From Actinoallomurus iriomotensis (lineage in GTDB: Bacteria > Actinomycetota > Actinomycetes > Streptosporangiales > Streptosporangiaceae): DNA of 64,000 nucleotides. The position numbers and the translations under genes are program-made. Numbering within the stretch: the first letter of the stretch is position 1; the number at the start of each line of letters is the position of its first letter. This document shows, one piece after another, positions 34,335 to 41,774 of this stretch. The notes beneath the pieces were generated by a model. The model ran no database searches. It had not been told where the DNA came from and saw nothing but the letters and a program-made list of their open reading frames with translations. The DNA is taken from contig NZ_BSTJ01000002.1 in assembly GCF_030269445.1 (NCBI RefSeq), positions 868,001 through 932,000 on the forward strand, in the 5' to 3' direction.

Positions 34335-34673
34335 GTGATCCTCCAAGGAGGGGGAGACCTGAGGACTGTGATGCACTCCCGCGGGCGATGCGCTCGCGCT
34401 TGAGGATCGCGGCGGCAGGGAACCGCGGGGGTGAAGCGGCGGGGTGCTTCTCTCCCTTCGGGTCGGCGTTGCATACCCGTTAGTAGGTAGTAGATATCTT
34501 CCGAAGGTGTATTAGAAAAGGTGGAAAAGTGTCCCAACTGCGCCGGTGAAATCGTCGATTCACCGCTTTTCCCAGCTCAGGTGCAAGAACAGGGCCGGAA
34601 CGGCCGGAGGAAATTGGCCGGATCCGGCAATCTCCGCCTGTCCCCCGCCGCGGGCCCTCGCGCGTCGGCGCCG
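34335..34673. other. 339-bp leader/promoter region upstream of the GH25 gene
   Basis: The part around 34480-34540 is strongly AT-rich and probably contains the minus-strand promoter, leaving a long untranslated leader of over 100 bases before GTG 34334. The leader has GC-rich pairing possibilities and a CCTCC-tt-GGAGG palindrome covering the RBS. Long leaders before wall-hydrolase genes often carry regulatory RNA, but I could not match a known riboswitch consensus. No gene is visible here. Confidence 0.5.
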
Positions 34674-35303
34674 TCAGCGGACGCCGCTGGGGCGGAACTG
34701 GATGCTGATCCGCGGGCCGGTCGGGCGGGCGGTCTTGGGCACGGCGTGCTCCCAGGTGCGCTGGCAGCTGCCGCCCATGACGAGAAGGTCGCCGTGACCG
34801 AGGTCGTGGCGCAGCGTGGGGCCGCCGCCGCGCGGGCGCAGCAGCAGGCTGCGCGGCGCGCCGATCGAGACGATCGCCACCATGGTGTCCTCGCGACTGC
34901 CGCGCCCGATGCGGTCGCCGTGCCAGGCGACGCTGTCGGCGCCGTCGCGGTAGAGGCAGAGCCCCGCGGTGCGGAACGGTTCGCCGAGCTCGCGGGCGTA
35001 GTGCGCGCTCAGCGCGTCTCGTGCCTCGCGCAGGATCGGCTCGGGCAGCTCCTCGTCCTCGCCGTAGAACTTCAGCAGGCGCGGCACGTCCACGACGCGG
35101 TCGTACATGTGCCGCCGCTCCGCGCGCCACGGCACGGAGCCGGCGAGGCGGTCGAACAGGGCGTCGGAGCCGGTCACCCAGCCCGGCCGCACGTCGATCC
35201 ACGCCCTGCGGTCGAGCACCGTGCGGCGCACCGACGAGCCGAGCGGGCCGAGCTCGATCTCGTCGCCGCAGTCCAGCAGCGAACCCTGGAGCGCAAGCCT
35301 CAT
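34674..35303 (-). CDS. alkB: AlkB-family 2-oxoglutarate/Fe(II)-dependent DNA repair dioxygenase
   Basis: 209 residues from ATG 35303. The iron site is WHGDRIGR (HxD) together with TWEHAVPKT (His), and the 2-oxoglutarate-binding Arg is in RISIQFR. CLYRDGADSVAWHGD and LLLRPRGGG match the family. AlkB oxidatively removes alkyl lesions such as 1-methyladenine and 3-methylcytosine from DNA. A LexA-like box lies 23-38 bp upstream of the start codon, which suggests SOS control. No ada or alkA gene is adjacent. Confidence 0.93.
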   Translation of the reverse strand: MRLALQGSLLDCGDEIELGPLGSSVRRTVLDRRAWIDVRPGWVTGSDALFDRLAGSVPWRAERRHMYDRVVDVPRLLKFYGEDEELPEPILREARDALSAHYARELGEPFRTAGLCLYRDGADSVAWHGDRIGRGSREDTMVAIVSIGAPRSLLLRPRGGGPTLRHDLGHGDLLVMGGSCQRTWEHAVPKTARPTGPRISIQFRPSGVR

Positions 35304-35325
35304 GACCTCAGTCTACGTGACGGAT

Positions 35326-35341
35326 TCAAACACATGTTCGA
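35326..35341 (-). promoter_or_regulatory. LexA (SOS) box-like site upstream of alkB
   Basis: The 16-mer TCAAACACATGTTCGA differs at one position from the actinobacterial SOS consensus TCGAAC-N4-GTTCGA. It begins 23 bp upstream of the alkB start, in the position expected to block the promoter. Confidence 0.6.
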
Positions 35342-35351
35342 TCATGGTCCG

Positions 35352-35409
35352 GCGAGGCGACTGGCGGAATTTCAGACGCCTCGCGCCTCCATCGGCGAAT
35401 TTCGGACGG
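35352..35409 (+). promoter_or_regulatory. Hairpin and paired direct repeats upstream of the MetE-like gene
   Basis: GCGAGGCG (35352-35359) can pair with CGCCTCGC (35377-35384) across a 17-base loop. In addition, GGCGGAATTTCAGACG (about 35363-35378) is repeated imperfectly as GGCGAATTTCGGACGG (about 35393-35408), 30 bp or three helical turns later. The spacing suggests a regulator bound on one face of the DNA upstream of the gene at 35463. No regulator is identified. Confidence 0.45.
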
Positions 35410-35462
35410 GTGACTCTGTGATTTCTGTCAGTAGCGGAAGCCATTTATGCGAAGGTAGCGCC

Positions 35463-36515
35463 ATGTCCCGGTCTATCCACTTTGTCGGCAGCCTGCCAGC
35501 GGACGTGTGCGGCACTCCCCGCCAGGCCATGGAATGGATCATCCAGCAACGCCGTGGCCACCGGCTGACGACGCTGCCCTGCGACCTGGATCCGAACTGG
35601 GTCGTCGGCTACCTGCGCGACCTCGCCGGGCGACCGGCGTTCGAGGTCACGCGTCCCGGCGAGTACGCCTCGTACGAGGACATGCGCACCTACGGCGTAC
35701 GGCGCGGCCACCGGCTCCGCCCGGAGGACGTCTCCATGGGCCGTACGGACCGGCTGCGGAAGGCGCTGGAGGAGTTCCGCGCGGTGCGCGCCGAACACCC
35801 CGAGCTGGACGGCATCCGCCTGCAGATCAGCCTGCCCAACCCGCTCGACATGGCGATCTTCGTGTTCGCCGGCCGGCCATGGCTGTCGCTGCGGTACCTG
35901 CCGGTGTTCACCCAGGCGGTCGTGGACGAGGTGACCGAGCTGACCGCCGAGGCCGGCCCGGACATCGTGTGGCAGCTGGAGACGCCCTCCGTGCTGATCG
36001 GCATGGACATGGCCCGGCGGGTGCCCGGCGGCCCCTCCCTCGGCGCCCGTTTCCTGGCCCGGCAGGTCGCCGCCCTGCTCGCGCGTTTCCCCGCGGACGC
36101 GGAGACGATCCTGCACCTGTGCTACGGCAACTACCAGAACACCGAGATGTTCGCCCCGCGCGACCTCGGCCCGGCCGTCACCTACCTCGACCTCCTGGCC
36201 ACCGCCCTGCGCCGCCGCGGACGCCCGCTGCCGCCGGTCCACCTTCCGGCGGCGTACGGCGCCCACCCCGCGCCGCGGAACGAGGAGTTCTACCGGCCGC
36301 TGCGGCGGCTCGACCCGGAGTGGCGGATCATGGCCGGGATCGTGTCGGCGGCCGACCCCGCGGGCGGCGCCGAGAGCCTGCGACGGTTCGAGGCCGCCGT
36401 CGGCCGCGAAGCGTACGCGGTCGCCACGGCCTGCGGCCTCGGCCGGCACACCGTCGAGGAGGCGGAGAAGGCCACCGAGGCGATGGCCGCCACGGCCGAC
36501 GCCCCGTCGGCCTAG
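35463..36515 (+). CDS. MetE-like (UROD/MetE superfamily) protein, C-terminal-type single domain
   Basis: 350 residues from ATG 35463. It has the barrel and zinc-site features of the cobalamin-independent methionine synthase C-terminal half: HFVGSLPADV at the N-terminus, the HLCYGN motif (about 217) with His and Cys in HxC spacing, and a C-terminal ATACGLGR (about 322) with the third ligand Cys. At 350 residues it lacks the N-terminal MetE half, like archaeal core-MetE/MesD-type proteins, which use other methyl donors. It may transfer a methyl group to a thiol. It sits 141 bp upstream of hemE on the same strand; both folds belong to the same superfamily. Substrate unknown. Confidence 0.7.
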   Translation: MSRSIHFVGSLPADVCGTPRQAMEWIIQQRRGHRLTTLPCDLDPNWVVGYLRDLAGRPAFEVTRPGEYASYEDMRTYGVRRGHRLRPEDVSMGRTDRLRKALEEFRAVRAEHPELDGIRLQISLPNPLDMAIFVFAGRPWLSLRYLPVFTQAVVDEVTELTAEAGPDIVWQLETPSVLIGMDMARRVPGGPSLGARFLARQVAALLARFPADAETILHLCYGNYQNTEMFAPRDLGPAVTYLDLLATALRRRGRPLPPVHLPAAYGAHPAPRNEEFYRPLRRLDPEWRIMAGIVSAADPAGGAESLRRFEAAVGREAYAVATACGLGRHTVEEAEKATEAMAATADAPSA

Positions 36516-36656
36516 AACCCGGCGCCGCTCGGCTCTGACGCCCGCCGGGCCACCCGGACCGGGCGCCGCTACGATGACGACGTCCCTTTACAGGGGGCTG
36601 GAGTCTGCTCATCGAGTCCCGTCGATACCCGGGGCGATTCAACAGGATGGAACAGC

Positions 36657-37784
36657 GTGGACCTCGGTACCCGGGAAGAAGTCGGTACGAAGCCGGTGTC
36701 CGGCGGCGTCCGGTCCAAGAAGCTGCTTCTGCGCGCGCTCGCGGGAGAGCGGACCGAGCGGCCGCCGATATGGCTGATGCGACAGGCGGGGCGGTACCTG
36801 CCCGAGTATCACCGGGTCCGTGAGGCCGCCGGGGGCATGGTGGGGCTCTGCAATTCGCCCGAGCACGCCGTCGAGGTCACCCTGCAGCCGATCCGCCGCT
36901 TCCCGCTCGACGCCGCCATCCTCTTCGCGGACCTTCCGCAGGTCGCCGCCGCACTGGGTCAGACCCTGGACTACCGGCCCGGCGACGGGCCGGTTCTGAC
37001 GCCTCCTGTCCGCTCGGCAGCGGACATGGCCGACTTCCTGAGCGTCTCCCGCCTCCACGAGGAACTGGCCCCGATCTATGAGACGGTCCGGCAGCTGACC
37101 CGCGCCCTGCCGGCCGAGACGGCCCTGATCGGCTATGCCGGCGCACCGTGGACCATCGCCACCTACATGGTCGAAGGACGCGGCGGCGCCGCGTCGGAGC
37201 ACTCCGCCGTCAAGCAGTGGGCGCTGAGCGACCCCGATGGATTCCAGCCCCTGATCGACCTGCTCACGACCGCTGTCATCCAGTTCCTCGACCGCCAGAT
37301 CGAGGCGGGCGCGGAAGCGGTCCAGTTGTTCGACACCTGGGCCGGGATACTCCCGGACGCCTTCTTCGAACGCTGGTGCGTCAAGCCGGTCGCCACCATC
37401 ATCGCGGCGCTGAAGACGCAGCATCCGGACGTTCCCGTCATCGCCTTCCCCCGGGGCGCCGGGCTCGCCTACGACGGCTTCGCCGAGGCGACCGGCGCGG
37501 ACTGTATCGGCCTGGATGCCACGGTTCCCCTCGAATGGGCCGCGCGGAAACTCCAGCGCGGCCTGGGCCGCTGCGTGCAGGGCAACCTCGATCCCCAGCT
37601 CCTGGTCGCCGGCGGCCCTGCGCTCCACGCCGAGACGGAGCGCATCCTGCGCGCGCTGAGCGGGGGGCCGTTCGTGTTCAACCTGGGACACGGCATCGTC
37701 AAGACCACGCCCCCGGAGCATGTCACCGCCCTGGCCGAGCAGGTGCGCGCGTGGACCACGCCCGCGCCGCAGAGAACTCCGTGA
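36657..37784 (+). CDS. hemE: Uroporphyrinogen decarboxylase HemE
   Basis: 375 residues from GTG 36657, with AGGATGGA upstream. HemE removes four carboxyl groups from uroporphyrinogen III to give coproporphyrinogen III in the cytoplasm. Active-site landmarks are intact: WLMRQAGRYLPEY (Arg pair), AILFADLPQ with the essential Asp, APWTIATYMVEG with the Tyr, and FNLGHGI with the His. However, segments such as LQPIRRFPLDAAILFADLPQVAAALG and FPRGAG resemble proteobacterial more than actinobacterial HemE, and base composition at third positions is less GC-biased than in neighbours. No other heme gene is near. It may be a transferred or specialised paralogue; the stop abuts the convergent MFS gene with no gap. 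Confidence 0.9.
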   Translation: MDLGTREEVGTKPVSGGVRSKKLLLRALAGERTERPPIWLMRQAGRYLPEYHRVREAAGGMVGLCNSPEHAVEVTLQPIRRFPLDAAILFADLPQVAAALGQTLDYRPGDGPVLTPPVRSAADMADFLSVSRLHEELAPIYETVRQLTRALPAETALIGYAGAPWTIATYMVEGRGGAASEHSAVKQWALSDPDGFQPLIDLLTTAVIQFLDRQIEAGAEAVQLFDTWAGILPDAFFERWCVKPVATIIAALKTQHPDVPVIAFPRGAGLAYDGFAEATGADCIGLDATVPLEWAARKLQRGLGRCVQGNLDPQLLVAGGPALHAETERILRALSGGPFVFNLGHGIVKTTPPEHVTALAEQVRAWTTPAPQRTP

Positions 37785-39170
37785 CTAGGACGTCGACGAA
37801 CCTCTGCGGCGGATCGCGGCGGCGAGGACCGTGCCCGCCGCCGCAGCGGCGGTGGTGAGCAGGAAGGCCACGCGGAACCGCGTGTCGTCCGGTGACGGGC
37901 CGAGCGCGAGGGTCAGCACGGCGACCGTGAGCGCGCCGGCGAGGTACTGGGACGTCGTCAGCAGCGCGCCCGCCGTGCCCTGGTGCTCCGGCGACACGTC
38001 GTGGGTGCCGATGATGAACATCCCGGTGTAGATGACTCCGTGCCCGAAGCCGCTGATCAGCAGGCCGGGCAGCAGGTCGGCGGCGTACGAGGGACCGCTC
38101 AGGCCGAGCGACAGCCACAGCAGGCCTGTGGTGGCGATGGCGAACCCGCCGACGAGTACGCCGTCGGCGCCGATCCGCCGTACGGCGCGGCCCGCGGCGG
38201 TGTTGCCGAGCGTCACCATCGCGGCCATCGGCAGGAACGCGGCCCCCGCCTCGAACGGCGAGTAGCCCTTCGTCGTCTGAAGCAGCAGCGTGAGCAGGTA
38301 GAACTCCGAGCCGACGCTGGCCATGTACAGCGCCGTGGCCGTCGCACCGGACCGCAGCGAACGCGTGCGCCGCAGCACGTGTTCGATCAGGACGTTGGGC
38401 GAGACCCGCTCGTTGCGGACGAACATCGCGAACAGCACCACCGCCAGGCCGAGGCAGACGAGCGTCGGCGCGGAGGCCCAGCCGCGATCGGGCCCGAGGC
38501 TGAGACCGATGACGAGCGTGAGCACGGTGCCCGTGCCGAACACCGAGGCGAGCACCGGGATGCGGCCGGCCGGCAGCCGCCCCCGGCCGACGCCGATCCA
38601 CACGGCGGCGCCGAGCGCGCACAGGAGCGTGAGCGGCACGTTCACGACGAAGGTGAGCCGCCACGACGCCGTCGTCAGCAGACCCCCGAGGACGGCGCCG
38701 GCGGCCAGGCCCGACGCCCCGACCGAACCCCAGACCACCAGCGCGCGGCTGCGCTGCGGACCTGCGGGAAAGGTCGTGCCGATGAGCCCGAGGACCGCGG
38801 GTTGCAGCAGTGCCGCGCCGAGCCCCTGCACGCCGCGCGCGGCCAGCAGCACCGCACCGTCCTCGGCCGCGCCTCCGACCGCGCTGGCGATCCCGAAGGC
38901 GACGATGGCGCCGATGAAGAGCCGGGCCGGGCCGACGCGGTCCGTCAGCCGGCCGCCGACGACCAGGAATCCGGCGAACAGCACCGCGTAGGCGCTGACC
39001 ACCCACTGCGCGAGCGCCGAGTCGAGCCCGAGGTCCGCGGCGATGCTCGGCAGGGCGATGTAGATGATCGAGTAGTCGAGGGCGATGAGGAACTGCGCCA
39101 CCGACAGGACGGCCAGGGTCGCGGGCCGGCGTACGGTCACCGGCGCCGCCGGCGCGGTCACGACGCTCAC
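37785..39170 (-). CDS. MFS drug exporter (EmrB/QacA, DHA2, 14-TM type)
   Basis: 461 residues from GTG 39170, with AAGGTGG about 5 bases upstream; in-frame codons further up have no similarity. Around fourteen hydrophobic segments are visible. The first helices carry FLIALDYSIIYIALPSIAADLG (motif D1-like) and the loop GGRLTDRVGPARLF (motif A), followed by ARGVQGLGAALLQPAVL. It uses the proton gradient to export a hydrophobic compound. A MerR-type regulator is divergent at 39437 with a 16-bp palindrome between, typical of a substrate-inducible efflux pair. Confidence 0.93.
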   Translation of the reverse strand: MSVVTAPAAPVTVRRPATLAVLSVAQFLIALDYSIIYIALPSIAADLGLDSALAQWVVSAYAVLFAGFLVVGGRLTDRVGPARLFIGAIVAFGIASAVGGAAEDGAVLLAARGVQGLGAALLQPAVLGLIGTTFPAGPQRSRALVVWGSVGASGLAAGAVLGGLLTTASWRLTFVVNVPLTLLCALGAAVWIGVGRGRLPAGRIPVLASVFGTGTVLTLVIGLSLGPDRGWASAPTLVCLGLAVVLFAMFVRNERVSPNVLIEHVLRRTRSLRSGATATALYMASVGSEFYLLTLLLQTTKGYSPFEAGAAFLPMAAMVTLGNTAAGRAVRRIGADGVLVGGFAIATTGLLWLSLGLSGPSYAADLLPGLLISGFGHGVIYTGMFIIGTHDVSPEHQGTAGALLTTSQYLAGALTVAVLTLALGPSPDDTRFRVAFLLTTAAAAAGTVLAAAIRRRGSSTS

Positions 39171-39395
39171 GGCGCCACCTTCGTCGATGCCACGGGCGGA
39201 AGAACGCCGCCGTGCCCATCGGTTCGCTTCGTCACAAGGTCTCCGTCTTCGGGAGAGGCGTGGATGCCGCCGAGAGTACGGGTGGCCGGGCACCGTCGCT
39301 GACCGCGCATGCCCGACGGCACTGACCCGGCCGCTTCCGGCCGACGGCGGCGCCCCTCCTCTCGCTCACGCGGGGTGGAGCCCCATGCTCGGACG

Positions 39396-39411
39396 TTCAC
39401 ACTAGTGTGAA
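39396..39411. promoter_or_regulatory. Perfect 16-bp palindrome TTCACACTAGTGTGAA (MerR operator candidate)
   Basis: It lies 26 bp upstream of the MerR-family start codon and 225 bp from the MFS start, in the divergent region. Symmetric operators within an extended promoter spacer are characteristic of MerR regulators. The rest of the 266-bp gap shows no gene. Confidence 0.65.
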
Positions 39412-39436
39412 GGCAAGACGTCCACCGGGAGGCAGG

Positions 39437-39850
39437 GTGCGGATCGGCCGGCTGACCGAGCGAACCGGCGTCCCCGCACGCCTGCTGCGGTACTACGAGG
39501 AGCAGGGCCTCCTGACCCCCGAGCGCCTGCCGAACGGCTACCGCGACTACGGCGAGCACCTGGTCGGCCGGGTCGCGCAGATCCGCGGGCTGCTCGACGC
39601 CGGGCTGACGACGAGCATCATCCGCCAGATCCTGCCGTGCCTGGACGACCCGTGCACGATCCACGTACGCGACGCGGACCCGGACCTCATCGCCGCCCTC
39701 GAACACCAGCGTGAGCAGATGGACGACAAGATCGCCTGCCTGACGAGGAACCGCGACGCGATCAGCGCCTACCTCGACGCCGTACGCCGGCGGACCTCAC
39801 GAGGCGACCAGGGCCCGCAGCCGGTCCATCCCGGGGGCGCGGATCTCTAG
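39437..39850 (+). CDS. MerR-family transcriptional regulator
   Basis: 137 residues from GTG 39437, with GGGAGG about 5 bases upstream. The N-terminal winged helix is VRIGRLTERTGVPARLLRYY, then EEQGLLTPERLPNGYRDY, the core of the MerR family. A dimerisation helix follows (ALEHQREQMDDKIACLTRNR). The two Cys in ILPCLDDPCTIHV could bind metal or a thiol-reactive compound, but this is speculation. Its 3' end overlaps a decayed reading frame on the other strand (39797-39850). Probable target is the divergent MFS exporter. Confidence 0.9.
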   Translation: MRIGRLTERTGVPARLLRYYEEQGLLTPERLPNGYRDYGEHLVGRVAQIRGLLDAGLTTSIIRQILPCLDDPCTIHVRDADPDLIAALEHQREQMDDKIACLTRNRDAISAYLDAVRRRTSRGDQGPQPVHPGGADL

Positions 39851-40078
39851 CCGGTGCCGCCCCGGCGCGAGCCCCGGATCGACCAGCACCCGGTAACCGT
39901 CGTCCGCGAGCCGCGTGCCGGCCCGGAGGTCCAGCGGGTTGCCGGGCACGGCGGAGACGATCGCGTACGGCCGGCTGTTCGTGACCCGGACCGGGGCCAG
40001 TCCGCCGGAATCGAAAGTGGGGTCTCCGCAAACGCCCTCGCGCGGGGTACTCTCACGACAAACAAATAGGAAGGTTTC
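39797..40078 (-). pseudogene. 3' remnant of an unidentified gene, no start codon
   Basis: On the minus strand a 94-codon frame with strongly GC third positions ends at TGA 39797-39799. It reads ...GDPTFDSGGLAPVRVTNSRP, then YAIVSAVPGNPLDLRAGTRL, then ADDGYRVLVDPGLAPGRHRL and EIRAPGMDRLRALVAS. An in-frame TAG at 40079-40081 precedes it and there is no suitable start codon in between. Codon bias says this was once coding; the sequence looks like the beta-rich C-terminus of a larger extracellular or sugar-active protein. I cannot name the family. The last 54 bases overlap the 3' end of the MerR gene. Confidence 0.55.
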
Positions 40079-40081
40079 CTA
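40067..40081. promoter_or_regulatory. Inverted repeat TAGGAA-GGT-TTCCTA upstream of the GH18 gene
   Basis: A 6-bp dyad with a 3-base spacer lies 90 bp upstream of ATG 40172 in the only AT-rich patch of the 320-bp region 39851-40171. GAAGC...GCTTC repeats follow directly (40085-40104). This is a plausible operator for the chitinase gene; the binding protein is unknown. The rest of the gap holds the gene remnant. Confidence 0.55.
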
Positions 40082-40171
40082 AGAGAAGCTTAAGAGAACG
40101 CTTCCGCCCCCGGTTGGTCCCCGCCAGGACTGCGGCCGGTCCGTACGTTCACCCCCGAAGGAGAAGCGACC

Positions 40172-41425
40172 ATGCGATGGAAGGCACCCACGACCGGACG
40201 GCGGCGCGGGCTCGTCGCCGCCGCGACCGCCGCGGCCGGCGCGGTCGCGCTGGCGCTCGGCACGGCCTCGGCCGTCACCGGCGTCACCGCCGCGTCCGCG
40301 AGTGAGCACACAGCCGCACCCGCCGCGCTCGGCGGCAACTGGTACGGCGCGGCGCCGTACGTCATGCCGTTCGACAACAGCCCGCCCGACCTCGGCCCGG
40401 TGATGAGCGCGACCGGGCAGAAGTCGTTCCAGCTCGCGTTCATCCTCGCTCCGAACGGCGGTGGATGCAGCCCGACCTGGGACGGCACCCACGCCGTCTC
40501 CTCCGACACGCAGGCCAAGTCGATGATCGACGGGATCCGGGCGGCCGGCGGCGACGTGACCGTCTCGGCCGGCGGCTACGGCGGCACGAAGCTCGGCCAG
40601 ACCTGCGGCGACCCGTCCTCGACCGCGGCGGCGTACCAGCAGGTGATCAGCAAGTACGCGCTCAAGGCGATCGACTTCGACCTGGAGGAGCCGGAGTACG
40701 AGAACGCGACCGCGATCCACAACGAGATCGGCGCGGCCAAGATCCTGCAGCAGAACAATCCCGGCCTGTACGTCTCGGTCACCACGGCCGGCACGACCGG
40801 CGGCGAGGGCACGGGCTGGTTCGGCAAGCAACTGCTGGCCGAGGCCAAGAGCCAGGGCTTCACGCCGGCCAACTACGCGATCATGCCGTTCGACGGCGGG
40901 TTCAACGGCTCGGCGGCGCAGATCAGCGCACTGGAGGGCTTCCACTCGACGCTGATGAACACGTTCGGCTGGAGCAGCGCCACCGCGTACGCCCACGAGG
41001 GCGTGTCGCTGATGAACGGGCGCTCCGACACCGGCGAGTACTTCCGGCAGGCCGACTTCCAGGCGGTGCTGAACTACGCCACCTCGCACGGCCTGTCGCG
41101 CTTCACGTTCTGGTCGGTCAACCGGGACCGGCAGTGCAGCCCGCCGGACAACAACGGGCAGACCTCCGGCACCTGCTCCAGCGTCACGCAGGGCGCCTGG
41201 GACTTCACCAGGTTCACCGCGGCGTTCGGCGGCGCGCCGGCCTCTCCCCCGCCCACCGACCCGCCGCCGGGCGCGTGCACGGCGCCGGCCTGGAACGCCA
41301 CCAGCGTCTACACGGGCGGCATGGAGGTGACCTACTCCAAGCACACGTACAAGGCCAAGTGGTGGACCCAGGGTGAGACGCCGGGCACGGCCGACGTCTG
41401 GTCCGACGAGGGCCCCTGCACCTGA
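40172..41425 (+). CDS. Secreted GH18 chitinase-like enzyme with C-terminal chitin-binding domain
   Basis: 417 residues from ATG 40172, preceded by GAAGGAGAAG. The signal peptide (basic MRWKAPTTGRRRG then an Ala-rich core) is cut near ASASE (about 45). The GH18 barrel follows, with DVTVSAGGYGG and the catalytic strand AIDFDLEEPE, where the DxxDxDxE pattern is modified to D-F-D-L-E-E. A Pro-rich linker (PPPTDPPPG) leads to a CBM5/12-type domain: WNATSVYTGGMEVTYSKHTY with KWWTQGETPG and VWSDEGPC. It would hydrolyse chitin or related glycans outside the cell. Confidence 0.88.
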   Translation: MRWKAPTTGRRRGLVAAATAAAGAVALALGTASAVTGVTAASASEHTAAPAALGGNWYGAAPYVMPFDNSPPDLGPVMSATGQKSFQLAFILAPNGGGCSPTWDGTHAVSSDTQAKSMIDGIRAAGGDVTVSAGGYGGTKLGQTCGDPSSTAAAYQQVISKYALKAIDFDLEEPEYENATAIHNEIGAAKILQQNNPGLYVSVTTAGTTGGEGTGWFGKQLLAEAKSQGFTPANYAIMPFDGGFNGSAAQISALEGFHSTLMNTFGWSSATAYAHEGVSLMNGRSDTGEYFRQADFQAVLNYATSHGLSRFTFWSVNRDRQCSPPDNNGQTSGTCSSVTQGAWDFTRFTAAFGGAPASPPPTDPPPGACTAPAWNATSVYTGGMEVTYSKHTYKAKWWTQGETPGTADVWSDEGPCT

Positions 41426-41435
41426 CGACCCCGGA

Positions 41436-41475
41436 CCGGCGGCCGGTGGGTGTCTTCCACCGGCCGCCGGGTTTT
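41436..41475 (+). terminator. Intrinsic terminator after the GH18 gene
   Basis: A perfect 14-bp stem (41436-41449 with 41457-41470) around a 7-base loop begins 10 bp after the chitinase stop and is followed by GTTTT. This is one of the clearest intrinsic terminators in the window. Confidence 0.9.
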
Positions 41476-41545
41476 CGGCGTGTGTCGACCCGAATGTGTG
41501 CTTTCATGCTGAACGCCGCAGTACTCCGAGCACCGGGAGCCCGCC

Positions 41546-41755
41546 GTGACCACGCCCGACGACGCCGCCGCGACGTTCAAGGAATTCGACTACGACGGGG
41601 ACGGCTACGTCACCGCCGTGGAGTTCAAGCTCGCCATGACCGCCCGCCGCCAGCAGGTGACCGGGGACGAGATCGACTCGATCTGGGCCCACGCCGACAA
41701 GGACAAGGACGGAAAGATCAACCAGGCGGAGTTCGCTGAGGCCTGGAACGCCTGA
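41546..41755 (+). CDS. Two-EF-hand calcium-binding protein (69 aa)
   Basis: 69 residues from GTG 41546. Two canonical EF-hand loops are present: DYDGDGYVTAVEF (about 15-27) and DKDKDGKINQAEF (about 51-63), with the usual D-x-D-x-D-G spacing and terminal Glu. There is no signal peptide, so it is a small cytoplasmic calcium binder of the calerythrin/CabB-like class seen in actinomycetes. It is followed after 19 bp by a sensor kinase gene on the same strand, which may be co-transcribed. Confidence 0.92.
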   Translation: MTTPDDAAATFKEFDYDGDGYVTAVEFKLAMTARRQQVTGDEIDSIWAHADKDKDGKINQAEFAEAWNA

Positions 41756-41774
41756 CCGGGCGGCCCGTTCGGCC

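Noticed and set aside
34335-34540. c-di-AMP (ydaO) riboswitch upstream of the lysozyme gene
   Set aside because: I looked for the conserved core but could not match it convincingly on either strand.
34521-35460. Upstream extension of the MetE-like frame starting MEKCPNCAGEIV, with a CxxC
   Set aside because: It runs opposite alkB and into low-complexity sequence; the gene has its own start at 35463. The CxxC is probably chance.
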